This document shows, in pieces, positions 49,035-56,666 of a DNA stretch of 64,000 nucleotides (its first letter is position 1; each line of letters begins with the position of its first letter). Source of the stretch: Microbacterium sp. EYE_78 (GTDB lineage Bacteria > Actinomycetota > Actinomycetes > Actinomycetales > Microbacteriaceae); NCBI RefSeq assembly GCF_023149035.1, contig NZ_JAHXMY010000001.1, positions 558,001-622,000 on the forward strand, written 5' to 3'. A model generated the notes under the pieces. The model made no database searches. It had not been told where the DNA came from and worked only from the letters and a program-made list of their open reading frames with translations. The position numbers and the translations under genes are program-made.

Positions 49035-51320
49035 TTACTCCTCGGTCTGCGGGCGCAGCAGCAGGAACTTCGCTCCGTAGCCGTCCAGCGACACCGAGAA
49101 GCTCTGCAGGTCGTCGACCCGACCGATCGTCTCGCCGGACGCGGCGTCGACGACGTCGCTCTGCGGCACGAGGTGCTCCGATCGGACGGTGCCCTCGGTC
49201 GCCTCGGCCGAGAAGTTCAGCACCGTGACCTGCACGGGCGCGTCCTCGTCGGCGTGTCCGTCGTCGAGGCGGTGCACGAGCACGAGCATCCCGGCGTGGG
49301 CGACCTCGGGGATGTCCACCTGCGTCGCCGTGGCGATCCCGTGCTCGCGCCGCAGCTCGATGATGCGCGAGAGCCGCGAGGCGAACGAGTCCGGGTCCTC
49401 GAGCTGCGCGGGCAGCGGCCCGTAGAGGGCGCGGCCGCGCGGCATCCCCGACGTCGACCGGGTCGCACTCGGGTCCACGTCGAGCAGGTCGTGGGCGCCG
49501 CGCTCGATCCAGCGCGTGTCGCCGACGCGGATGAGGTCGGCCACCTCGTCGCCGGGGAGCGTCAGCATGCCGACGAGGTCCCAGCCCGACAGGCCGAACA
49601 CCCCGGGCTGCCAGGCGTTGTAGGCGCAGAGCAGCAGGTGCGCATCGCGGATGGCGGGGACGTCCTCGTCGCTGATGTCGTCGAGGGTCGGGATGCCGCG
49701 GGTCGCCGCGATGAGCGACGTCGACGTGCAGGCGATGCCGTTCTGCGTGAAGACGCGGTTGTAGTCACCGGCATCCACCAGCTTCTCGGTCAGTTCGGCA
49801 CGGACGAGCTCGGCGAGCTCCCCGCCGGTGATCTCCTCGCCGCGGAAGTGGTACTCGTCCTCGGCGTGCCGGGTCGCCCAGTGCACGAGCTCGTAGGTGA
49901 GTTCGTCGTGGTTCTGCAGCCCGTGGACGAGTTGCACGGGCGCGACGCCGAGCTCGAGCGACGAGGTGAGCGCGAGGCGCAGGAACTCGGTCTGGCCGGT
50001 GGCGAGGGCGTGGTGGTAGCCGGGGCGGCCGATGAAGTCGTACGAGAGGTCGGCGCCGACCGCGCCCGTGTCGCGGATGTCCTCCATCGTCAGGTTCAGC
50101 TCCTGGAACGTGAACCCGCCAACCTTCCGCACCATGCCGGCGATGATGTGGTTCGCCGCGTGCGAGAGCGGATGCCCCTCCGACCACGCGGGCAGCCCTT
50201 CGGCGCTCTTCTCGACCCCGAGGAAGCCGTTGGCGTCGAGACGCAGCGCACTCGTGCCGAGCTCGCCGAGCGAGTGGAGGGCGTCGCCGATGACCAGGCG
50301 CATCCCCGCGAACGTCGGGTCGAGCCAGTTGATCGAGGGCTGGCCCTGTTTGAAGTAGTGCAGGTAGACCCAGCGGCGCGTCACGCCGTCGGGGCCGATC
50401 GCCGGTGCCGTCGCGCTCCAGTTCGTCTCCTTCACGCCCGGCGTGTAGAAGATGACGCGCTGCAGGGCACCGATGATGTAGCCGTGCTCGGCGAGCGTGT
50501 GCTCGGTCGCCGGGTCGAGGTTGACGCTGTCGTAGCCTTCGGGGACATCGGGCAGCAGGTGCCAGTCCTCCGGCGGGATCGCGACCATGTGGTAGATCCC
50601 GGGATAGTCCTTGAAGCCCATCTCGGCGAGGCGGAAGTCCGCGCCTTTGCCGGTGTGGCCGGGGACGATGTCGTCGATGATGCTGCCGCCGTGCGAGTCG
50701 GCGACGTCGCACAGCGCGCGGAACTCGTCCTCCGTGCCGAAGGCCGGATCGATGGCCGTGCTGATGCGGTCGAAGTGACCGTCGACGCTGGGGGTCTCGC
50801 CCCAGCCCTCGATGCCGCCGGCGCGCTTGACCGGACCGGTGTGGATGGCGGTGATGCCGATGCGCTCGAACGCCGACCAGAGTTCGTCGTCGCCGAGGGC
50901 GGACAGGAACGACTGCCCCGGCCGGGTGATGAGCGAGATCGGGTAGGCCGTGAACCACACGTCGCTGGTCGCGATCGCGCGTCGGGCGTCGGGGCGGGCG
51001 TAGGCGTTGCGCCACATCGTCGGCTGACCCGACAGCTGCCGGGCGAGGACGTCGGCATCCTTCAGCATCGACTGCCGCACCAACCACTCGACGTACGACG
51101 GGTTCGTCCCGTTCGCGGTGCGCGGGTCGGTGCGGATGCGTCGCACGCTGCTGCCGCGCAGGTTGTCGCGAGGACGCAGCCGCCGCGGGCGCGCCGGGTA
51201 CCGCTGCTCGTCATAGCTGATCTCGGGCATCCCGAGGTCGCTCTCTTCGTCGGAGGTCAGTCCGGACAGGTCGATGGGGCCGGTGTAGAGGTCCTCCGGC
51301 CGATCCTCGTCGCGCGCCAT
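49035..51320 (-). CDS. GH13 alpha-amylase-superfamily enzyme, trehalose synthase-like
   Basis: A 761-residue GH13 protein. The nucleophile is Asp362 in ALRLDANGF, the acid/base Glu407 in FTFQELNL, and the third carboxylate Asp472 in LQNHDEL. Region I is divergent: DIVPGHTG instead of the usual DxVxNH. The C-terminal 120 residues form the expected beta domain, and about 90 N-terminal residues are extra. The neighbouring maltokinase suggests interconversion of maltose and trehalose (TreS-like) or glucosyl transfer; other GH13 activities are possible. TAGCGT six bases before the ATG predicts a leaderless start, with GGAGGC between. Confidence 0.72.
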   Translation of the reverse strand: MARDEDRPEDLYTGPIDLSGLTSDEESDLGMPEISYDEQRYPARPRRLRPRDNLRGSSVRRIRTDPRTANGTNPSYVEWLVRQSMLKDADVLARQLSGQPTMWRNAYARPDARRAIATSDVWFTAYPISLITRPGQSFLSALGDDELWSAFERIGITAIHTGPVKRAGGIEGWGETPSVDGHFDRISTAIDPAFGTEDEFRALCDVADSHGGSIIDDIVPGHTGKGADFRLAEMGFKDYPGIYHMVAIPPEDWHLLPDVPEGYDSVNLDPATEHTLAEHGYIIGALQRVIFYTPGVKETNWSATAPAIGPDGVTRRWVYLHYFKQGQPSINWLDPTFAGMRLVIGDALHSLGELGTSALRLDANGFLGVEKSAEGLPAWSEGHPLSHAANHIIAGMVRKVGGFTFQELNLTMEDIRDTGAVGADLSYDFIGRPGYHHALATGQTEFLRLALTSSLELGVAPVQLVHGLQNHDELTYELVHWATRHAEDEYHFRGEEITGGELAELVRAELTEKLVDAGDYNRVFTQNGIACTSTSLIAATRGIPTLDDISDEDVPAIRDAHLLLCAYNAWQPGVFGLSGWDLVGMLTLPGDEVADLIRVGDTRWIERGAHDLLDVDPSATRSTSGMPRGRALYGPLPAQLEDPDSFASRLSRIIELRREHGIATATQVDIPEVAHAGMLVLVHRLDDGHADEDAPVQVTVLNFSAEATEGTVRSEHLVPQSDVVDAASGETIGRVDDLQSFSVSLDGYGAKFLLLRPQTEE

Positions 51321-51326
51321 GCCTCC

Positions 51327-51332
51327 ACGCTA
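51327..51332 (-). promoter_or_regulatory. Leaderless -10 box (GH13 gene)
   Basis: TAGCGT on the minus strand, six bases before the ATG at 51320. Confidence 0.5.
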
Positions 51333-51416
51333 CGGATTCGCCCGAGTCGGCCGGAAGGGGTGGTGCGCAGTTTCCCGACGCGATAGTGGGCCGCTACGGC
51401 GCCGACCCGACGCGGC

Positions 51417-51773
51417 TCAGACGGTGAGGAAGTCGGCGACGCCGACGAGGGCGGCGGGCTGCAGCCGGTAGTAGGCCCACGTGCCGCGCTTGGAGCGGGA
51501 GAGGAAACCGGCCTCGGTCAGGACCCTCAAGTGGTGCGACACGGTCGGCTGCGAGAGACCGATCGGCTCGATCAGGTCGCAGACGCAGGCTTCCTGATCG
51601 GCGGACGAGGCGACGATCGACAGCAGCCGCAGGCGCGCGGGATCGGCGAGGGCCTTCATCGTCGCGGCCAGGCGCTCCGCCTCGGTCTGGCTGATCGGCT
51701 CCTTCACGAGCGGCGCGCAGCATGCCGCCGCGTCGATCGGAGCGCTCGAGATCACGGGAAGCATCGTCACCAT
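51417..51773 (-). CDS. arsR: ArsR-family arsenic-responsive repressor
   Basis: A 118-residue winged-helix repressor. Cys18-Cys19 (AACCAPL) near the N-terminus and Cys63/Cys65 (ACVCDL) in the alpha-3 region suggest an As(III) site of the Corynebacterium type, which uses an N-terminal cysteine pair and one alpha-3 cysteine. LSQPTVSHHLRVLTEAG is the recognition helix. It is divergent from the arsenic operon. The intergenic region holds five ATCGA(T/C) hexamers, the probable operators. The start may be ATG 51773 or 51764. Confidence 0.87.
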   Translation of the reverse strand: MVTMLPVISSAPIDAAACCAPLVKEPISQTEAERLAATMKALADPARLRLLSIVASSADQEACVCDLIEPIGLSQPTVSHHLRVLTEAGFLSRSKRGTWAYYRLQPAALVGVADFLTV

Positions 51774-51775
51774 GC

Positions 51776-51842
51776 ATCGATGCTAATCGATATTGACAGC
51801 CATCGATAGATCCGCGCATACTTTCCATCGACATCCATCGAT
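51776..51842. promoter_or_regulatory. arsR-ars divergent promoter with paired ATCGAT operators
   Basis: ATCGAT occurs at 51776, 51786, 51802 and 51837 and ATCGAC at 51827; two pairs (51776/51786 and 51827/51837) have ten-base spacing. TTGACA at 51793-51798 and CATACT at 51817-51822 (18 bases apart) form the plus-strand promoter, with one ATCGAT in the spacer. Occupation by ArsR would block both directions. Confidence 0.75.
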
Positions 51843-51855
51843 ATCGGAGGACCGG

Positions 51856-53157
51856 ATGACGCTGCTCGACCTGACGCCCCGCGCGGCCACCGCGCCCCGA
51901 CTCGACGCCCTCCCCGTCGTCGTCATCGGTGCCGGCCCGATCGGACTCGCCGCGGCCGCCACCCTCATCGAGCGCGGCATCGACGTGATCGTCCTCGAAA
52001 GCGGCGACGAACCTGCGGCCGCCGTCCGCCGGTGGGGCCACATCCGCCTCTTCTCGCCGTGGCGGCATCTCGTCGATCCCGCATCGCGCCGACTGCTCGA
52101 GGCCTCGGAGTGGATCGAGCCCGACGCGGATGCCGCACCGACCGGGCGCGAGCTGGTCGACGAGTACGTGCAGCCGCTCGCCGAGCTCGAGCCGCTGCGC
52201 TCCCGCATCCGCTACGGGGCGCGGGTCGTCGCCGTCGCCCGCGAGGGCATGGACCGCACCCGCAGCGCGAGTCGGGACACGACGCCGTTCGTCGTCCGGT
52301 ACGCGACCACCGACGGGATCGACGAACTCACCGCCCGCGCCGTCATCGACGCCTCAGGCACGTACAACTCCCCGAACCCGCTGGGCTCGACCGGGCTCGA
52401 CCCCCTCGGCGCCGCGGATCTCGGCGACCGGCTGGTCCACCCGCTGCCCGACGTACTGGGCGGCGACCGGGCGCGCTTCGCAGGTCGCCACACGACCGTC
52501 GTCGGCGCGGGGCACTCCGCGGCGAACACGCTCCTCGCCCTCGCGACGCTCGCCGAGTCCGCACCCGGCACCCGGATCACCTGGCTCATCCGCACTGCGT
52601 CCGCGATGCGCGTGTCCTCCTCCACCGAGGACGAGCTCGGCGACCGGGCGCGCCTCGGCTCGCGGCTCGACGCCCTGGTCGCGAGCGGGGCTATCGAGAA
52701 GATCGACTCATTCGAGATCACGACGGCGGAACTCCGCGGCGACGGCGTCCGGCTGAGCGGGATGCGGCGGGGCGCGGCATCCGTCCACGACACCGACCTC
52801 GTGGTCGGCGCGACCGGCTTCCGGCCCGATCTGTCGATGCTGCGCGAGATCCGGCTCGGGCTCGACGACATCGTCGAGGCCCCCGTGCGACTCGCGCCGC
52901 TCATCGACCCCAACGTCCACTCCTGCGGCACCGTCGAACCGCACGGGTTCGACGAGCTGCGGCATCCCGAACACGGCTTCTTCATCGTCGGCATGAAGTC
53001 CTACGGCCGCGCACCGACGTTCCTCCTCGCGACCGGATACGAGCAGGTGCGGTCGGTCGTCGCCTGGATCGACGGCGACATGCGCGCTGCGACGCAGGTC
53101 GAGCTCACGCTGCCCGCGACCGGGGTCTGCTCGACGGGTGCCGGGGGATGCTGCTGA
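51856..53157 (+). CDS. FAD-dependent oxidoreductase of the ars operon, ArsO-like
   Basis: A 433-residue flavoprotein. VVVIGAGPIGLAAA near residue 20 is the FAD-binding dinucleotide fold, TVVGAGHSAANTLLAL near residue 215 the NAD(P)H fold, and VGATGFRPD the ATG motif before the second FAD contact. The C-terminus ends CSTGAGGCC, a cysteine-rich tail that might bind arsenite. It is the first gene after the ArsR-controlled promoter, with GGAGG before ATG 51856. Members in ars operons are called ArsO-like monooxygenases; the reaction is unknown. Confidence 0.8.
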   Translation: MTLLDLTPRAATAPRLDALPVVVIGAGPIGLAAAATLIERGIDVIVLESGDEPAAAVRRWGHIRLFSPWRHLVDPASRRLLEASEWIEPDADAAPTGRELVDEYVQPLAELEPLRSRIRYGARVVAVAREGMDRTRSASRDTTPFVVRYATTDGIDELTARAVIDASGTYNSPNPLGSTGLDPLGAADLGDRLVHPLPDVLGGDRARFAGRHTTVVGAGHSAANTLLALATLAESAPGTRITWLIRTASAMRVSSSTEDELGDRARLGSRLDALVASGAIEKIDSFEITTAELRGDGVRLSGMRRGAASVHDTDLVVGATGFRPDLSMLREIRLGLDDIVEAPVRLAPLIDPNVHSCGTVEPHGFDELRHPEHGFFIVGMKSYGRAPTFLLATGYEQVRSVVAWIDGDMRAATQVELTLPATGVCSTGAGGCC

Positions 53158-53675
53158 TGGCGCGCGTCCGACCGATGACAGCCGCCGACTGGCCCGCCGT
53201 CGAGCGCATCCTCGCGACGGGGATCGCCGGCGGCGAGGCGACCTTCGAGACGTCCACGCCGACCTGGGAGGCGTTCGACGCGGGCAAGGTGCCGGACGCG
53301 CGCCTGGTCGCCGTCGATGCCGATGACCGCGTCGTGGGGTGGGTGGCGGCATCCCGCGTATCCGCCCGCGACGTGTACCGGGGGGTCATCGAGCACTCCG
53401 TCTACGTCGACCCCGCCGACACGGGCCGGGGTGTGGGACGCGCGCTGCTCGATGCGTTCATCGACGCAGCCGAGGCGGCCGGGTACTGGACGATCCAGGC
53501 GAGCGTCTTCCCCGAGAACACGGCGAGCCTCCACCTGCACGCGGGCGCCGGATTCCGCACCGTCGGCCGGCGCGAACGCATCGCCCGCTCCACGCTCGGC
53601 GCCCACGCCGGTCAGTGGCGCGACACCCTCCTCATCGAACGCCGATCCACCCGAAACGGAAGCGACCTCCCATGA
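53157..53675 (+). CDS. arsN: GNAT acetyltransferase, ArsN/phosphinothricin acetyltransferase-like
   Basis: A 172-residue GNAT protein closely following the PAT/ArsN pattern: RPMTAADWPAVERIL, GGEATFET, YRGVIEHSVYVDP, GRGVGRALLDAF for acetyl-CoA, and SVFPENTASLHLHAGAGFRTVGRRERI. Proteins of this type in ars operons acetylate arsinothricin; others acetylate phosphinothricin (bialaphos resistance). ATG at 53157 overlaps the previous stop (TGATG), with GGGGGA six bases upstream, and ATGA joins it to arsC. Confidence 0.85.
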   Translation: MARVRPMTAADWPAVERILATGIAGGEATFETSTPTWEAFDAGKVPDARLVAVDADDRVVGWVAASRVSARDVYRGVIEHSVYVDPADTGRGVGRALLDAFIDAAEAAGYWTIQASVFPENTASLHLHAGAGFRTVGRRERIARSTLGAHAGQWRDTLLIERRSTRNGSDLP

Positions 53676-54073
53676 CCGCGAACCCCACCGTCCTCTTCGT
53701 CTGCGTCCACAACGCGGGCCGCTCGCAGATGGCCGCCGGCTACCTGCAGCACCTCGCCGGCGACCGCATCGAGGTGCTGTCGGCCGGCTCGGAGCCGAAG
53801 GACCGGATCAATCCGGTCGCGATCGACGCGATGGCGGAGGAGGGCATCGACATCGCCGCGAACACCCCGAAGCTGCTGACCGTCGACGCGGTCCGCGAGT
53901 CGGACGTCGTGATCACGATGGGATGCGGCGACGCCTGCCCGATCTTCCCCGGGAAGCGCTACGAGGACTGGGAGCTGGATGACCCGGCCGGTCGGGGCAT
54001 CGACGACGTCCGCCGCATCCGCGACGACATCCGCGGTCGCGTCGAATCGCTCATCGCCGACCTGACCCCGTGA
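53672..54073 (+). CDS. arsC: Arsenate reductase, low-molecular-weight phosphatase fold
   Basis: A 133-residue enzyme with the P-loop CVHNAGRSQMA (Cys11 nucleophile, Arg17) and a second cysteine pair in MGCGDACP (Cys85, Cys89). It reduces arsenate to arsenite, coupled to mycothiol/mycoredoxin or thioredoxin; the pair at 85/89 fits the thioredoxin-type relay as well. Coupled by ATGA upstream and GTGA downstream. Confidence 0.9.
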   Translation: MTANPTVLFVCVHNAGRSQMAAGYLQHLAGDRIEVLSAGSEPKDRINPVAIDAMAEEGIDIAANTPKLLTVDAVRESDVVITMGCGDACPIFPGKRYEDWELDDPAGRGIDDVRRIRDDIRGRVESLIADLTP

Positions 54074-54783
54074 CCGCGCCGCTGTGGCGGCGCGCCGTCG
54101 CCGAGGCGCTCGGCACGGGGCTGCTCGTCGCGGTGGTGGTCGGCTCGGGCATCGCCGCTGAGCGACTGTCGGCCGACGCCGGGCTCCGTCTGCTCGAGAA
54201 CTCCATCGCGACCGCGCTCGGCCTCTTCGCGATCATCGTGCTGCTCGCCCCGGTGTCGGGCGCGCACCTGAACCCGGCGGTGACCGCAGCGGATACTGTG
54301 CTGCGACGCGCGCGGGTCGGCGAGGCGCTCGCGTACGTGGCCGCACAGCTCGCGGGTGCGGTCGGCGGCGCCCTCCTCGCCGGCGCCATGTTCGCGGAGC
54401 CCTTCGCACTGTCGTCGGCCCCGCGTGCCGAGCCGGCGACCCTCCTCGCCGAAGTCGTGGCGACGGCCGGACTCGTGCTGCTGGTCACGGGCCTCGTGCG
54501 GACGCGCGCGGCGACCGCGGTGATCGCCGCCGCCGTCGGCGCATACATCGGCGCCGCCTATTGGTTCACCAGCTCGACGTCGTTCGCGAACCCCGCGGTC
54601 ACCCTCGGCCGGGTGTTCACCGACACCCTCTCCGGCATCGCGCCCGCCTCGGCTGTCGCCTTCTTCCTCGCCCAATGCCTCGGCGCGGCCGCCGGCACGG
54701 TGCTGACCCTGGTGCTCTTCCCGCGCGGGGCATCGCCCGACGTCTCCTCGAGCCGACGCGACCTGTCGCTCCGCCGCCTCTGA
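54070..54783 (+). CDS. aqpS: MIP-family aquaporin (AqpS-like)
   Basis: A 237-residue, six-helix channel of the major intrinsic protein family. Both Asn-Pro-Ala motifs are present: SGAHLNPAVTAAD and FANPAVTLGRVF. In arsenic operons such channels (AqpS) let arsenite leave the cell by facilitated diffusion, taking the place of a pump. GTG start overlaps the arsC stop (GTGA). No ArsB or Acr3 gene is present here. Confidence 0.88.
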   Translation: MTAPLWRRAVAEALGTGLLVAVVVGSGIAAERLSADAGLRLLENSIATALGLFAIIVLLAPVSGAHLNPAVTAADTVLRRARVGEALAYVAAQLAGAVGGALLAGAMFAEPFALSSAPRAEPATLLAEVVATAGLVLLVTGLVRTRAATAVIAAAVGAYIGAAYWFTSSTSFANPAVTLGRVFTDTLSGIAPASAVAFFLAQCLGAAAGTVLTLVLFPRGASPDVSSSRRDLSLRRL

Positions 54784-54785
54784 AG

Positions 54786-54805
54786 CGACAGTTCGGGTCG
54801 GCTCG
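54786..54805 (+). repeat. REP-like 20-mer, copy 1
   Basis: CGACAGTTCGGGTCGGCTCG just after aqpS. Related copies lie at 55014 (inverted) and 55051 (direct). Confidence 0.5.
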
Positions 54806-54837
54806 GCAGGCGCTCACCAGGTACGCCCGGGGAACGA

Positions 54838-54865
54838 AGAAACCCCCGCATCAGCGGGGGTTTCT
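54838..54865. terminator. Strong bidirectional terminator
   Basis: AGAAACCCCCGC-ATCA-GCGGGGGTTTCT, a perfect 12-pair stem with T/A-rich flanks. It lies five bases after the tRNA-Ser 3' end on the minus strand and after aqpS on the plus strand. Confidence 0.85.
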
Positions 54866-54870
54866 GTGGC

Positions 54871-54957
54871 GGTGACGGTGGGATTTGAACCCACGGTAGG
54901 GGGTTACCCTACACAACTTTTCGAGAGTTGCACCTTCGGCCGCTCGGACACGTCACC
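54871..54957 (-). tRNA. tRNA-Ser (anticodon CGA)
   Basis: An 87-base class II tRNA. The acceptor stem begins GGTGACG, the anticodon stem CAACT/AGTTG closes a CTCGAAA loop with anticodon CGA, a long variable arm pairs GTAGGG with CCCTAC, and the T-loop reads GGGTTCAAATCCC. It reads UCG codons, frequent in this high-GC genome. No CCA is encoded. A TAAGCT box lies at 54965-54970 on the same strand. Confidence 0.96.
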
Positions 54958-54964
54958 GTCGTCC

Positions 54965-54970
54965 AGCTTA
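54965..54970 (-). promoter_or_regulatory. -10 box of tRNA-Ser
   Basis: TAAGCT on the minus strand, eight bases before the mature 5' end. No clear -35. Confidence 0.5.
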
Positions 54971-55013
54971 CGACACGAGAGCGGATGCCGCGAACCACAC
55001 CCGTTTCCGGCCT

Positions 55014-55070
55014 CGAGCCGACGCGAATCGTCGCCTGCGGACGCCCAGAACGACAGTTCGCGGCGACTCG
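55014..55070. repeat. REP-like inverted pair, copies 2 and 3
   Basis: CGAGCCGACGCGAATCGTCG (55014-55033) is the near-complement of CGACAGTTCGCGGCGACTCG (55051-55070), with a 17-base spacer. Together with copy 1 at 54786 they surround the tRNA. Confidence 0.5.
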
Positions 55071-55082
55071 ACGCCGACCGGC

Positions 55083-55088
55083 TAGCGT
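55083..55088 (+). promoter_or_regulatory. Leaderless -10 box (DUF429 gene)
   Basis: TAGCGT, six bases before the GTG at 55095. Confidence 0.5.
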
Positions 55089-55094
55089 CGTCGG

Positions 55095-55835
55095 GTGATC
55101 ACCACCGGAGTGGACCTCGCCGCCCAGCCTGCGCGCACCGCGCTGGCCGTGATCGCCTGGCGCGGCGACCACGCGGAGCTCGAGCACCTGCAGCTGGGCG
55201 CGGACGACGACACGATCGTCCGGCTCTCGCGCGACTCGGCTCGGGTCGGCGTCGACTGCGCCTTCGGCTGGCCCGACGAATTCGTCGCCTACGTCACGGC
55301 GAACGCGCGCGGCGACGCACCGCATCCGGATCACCGCGGCCTCGACGGACGCCGGCGCCTGGCCTACCGCGACACCGACCGCGCCGTGCAGACCCTCACC
55401 GGGCGCCTGCCCCTCAGCGTGTCGACCGACCGGCTCGGCCTCACCGCCATGCGCTGCGCCGACCTGCTCGCCGCGTTCGGCGCCGCCGGCGACACCGTCG
55501 ACCGCTCAGGGCTCACCGGCCACCTCGTCGAGGTCTACCCCGCGGCGTCCCTCCGCCTCTGGGGCGTCGACGTCACGGGATACAAGACGGATGCCGCAGC
55601 CCGCGTCCGCGCGACGGCGAACCTCCTCGACCACGCCGGCTGGCTGCGGGTCGACACCGCGCAGCGTGCGCTCATGGAGGCATCCGACGATGCTCTCGAC
55701 GCGGCGGTCGCGGCCTGCGTCGCCCGCGCGCACGCCGTCGGCGCGACGCATCCGATCCCGGAGGACGCGCGCGCACGCGCCCGCCGGGAAGGCTGGATCG
55801 CCCTCCCCGACGGGCCGCTCGCCCGGCTCGTGTGA
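55095..55835 (+). CDS. DUF429 protein (RNase H-like fold)
   Basis: A 246-residue DUF429 protein: TTGVDLAAQPARTA at the N-terminus with an early aspartate, then VGVDCAFGWPDEF and VEVYPAASLRLWGV, the family's conserved stretches, and ASDDALDAAVAACVARAHA near the C-terminus. These acidic residues match an RNase H-like metal site, suggesting nuclease activity, but function is unknown. GTG start is supported by a TAGCGT box six bases away. Confidence 0.82.
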   Translation: MITTGVDLAAQPARTALAVIAWRGDHAELEHLQLGADDDTIVRLSRDSARVGVDCAFGWPDEFVAYVTANARGDAPHPDHRGLDGRRRLAYRDTDRAVQTLTGRLPLSVSTDRLGLTAMRCADLLAAFGAAGDTVDRSGLTGHLVEVYPAASLRLWGVDVTGYKTDAAARVRATANLLDHAGWLRVDTAQRALMEASDDALDAAVAACVARAHAVGATHPIPEDARARARREGWIALPDGPLARLV

Positions 55836-55886
55836 CCCCGGCGCTCGAACCCCGCCGCTCAAACCCCCGCGCTCCGACCCCGCCGC
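55836..55886. repeat. Four degenerate 14-base intergenic repeats
   Basis: Units of the form (C/A)(G/A)AACCCC(G/C)(C/G)CGCTC repeat four times in the gap between the convergent DUF429 and DUF899 genes. The gap shows no hairpin with a U-tract. Confidence 0.45.
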
Positions 55887-56570
55887 TCAGGCGCCGGCAC
55901 CGTACAGGCGCCCGATCTCCTTCGACGAGATGCCGTGGTCGTAGGTCCCGCGCTGCGGCCATCCCTCGGGCACGTCCTGCCAGTCCTCCTGTCGACCCCA
56001 CGGCAACACGTCGATCAGCCCGTGCAGGTGCCCCAGCTGCTCGGTGCCGCGTCCGTCGGTGTGCCACGTGCGGAACACCCGGTCACCGTCGCGCAGGAAG
56101 ACGTTGACCGCGAACCCGGCGTCCGGCGGCGCGCCCATGTCGGCCCCGAAGGAGGTGTGGGCGGTCGAATACCAGTCCATCCGATTGCCGACGCGCTCTT
56201 TGTAGGCGAGGGCCTCGGCGATCTCGCCCTGCGTGACGATCACGAACCGCGCGTCGTACTCGTCGAGGAAGTCGAGCCTCGTGAACTGCGAGGTCCAACC
56301 GGTGCAGCCGGGGCACTGCCAGGTGTTGCCCGTCGTCCACATGTGGTTGTAGACGATGAGCTGCGACCTCCCCTCGAAGACGTCGACCAGCCGCACCGGG
56401 CCGTCCGGTCCGTCGAGCGTGTACTCCGGCATCTCCACCATCGGCAGCCGGCGACGCTGGGCGGCGACGGCATCGAGCTCGCGGGTGGCGGCCTTCTCGC
56501 GGATGCGGAGCTCGTCGAGCTCACGCTGCCACGTGGCGGCGTCGACGACGGGAGGGAGGGACGTGGGCAT
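55887..56570 (-). CDS. DUF899 thioredoxin-like protein
   Basis: A 227-residue DUF899 protein with a thioredoxin-like fold. YNHMWTTGNTWQCPGCTGWTSQF near residue 75 includes a CPGC dithiol motif, and YSTAHTSFGADMG and LPWGRQEDWQD are family landmarks. Possibly a redox enzyme; substrates are unknown. GAAGGAG precedes the ATG at 56570, so it has a leadered mRNA. Confidence 0.85.
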   Translation of the reverse strand: MPTSLPPVVDAATWQRELDELRIREKAATRELDAVAAQRRRLPMVEMPEYTLDGPDGPVRLVDVFEGRSQLIVYNHMWTTGNTWQCPGCTGWTSQFTRLDFLDEYDARFVIVTQGEIAEALAYKERVGNRMDWYSTAHTSFGADMGAPPDAGFAVNVFLRDGDRVFRTWHTDGRGTEQLGHLHGLIDVLPWGRQEDWQDVPEGWPQRGTYDHGISSKEIGRLYGAGA

Positions 56571-56654
56571 GGCGACTCCTTCGTGACCTTGCCGCGAAGG
56601 CTACGCCGCCCCGCCGACACGGGCCAGACCTGCCGCAGCGTCCTCGCTCGGGCG

Positions 56655-56660
56655 TACGGT
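56655..56660 (+). promoter_or_regulatory. Leaderless -10 box (MFS drug exporter)
   Basis: TACGGT, six bases before the GTG at 56667. Confidence 0.5.
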
Positions 56661-56666
56661 GATCTG

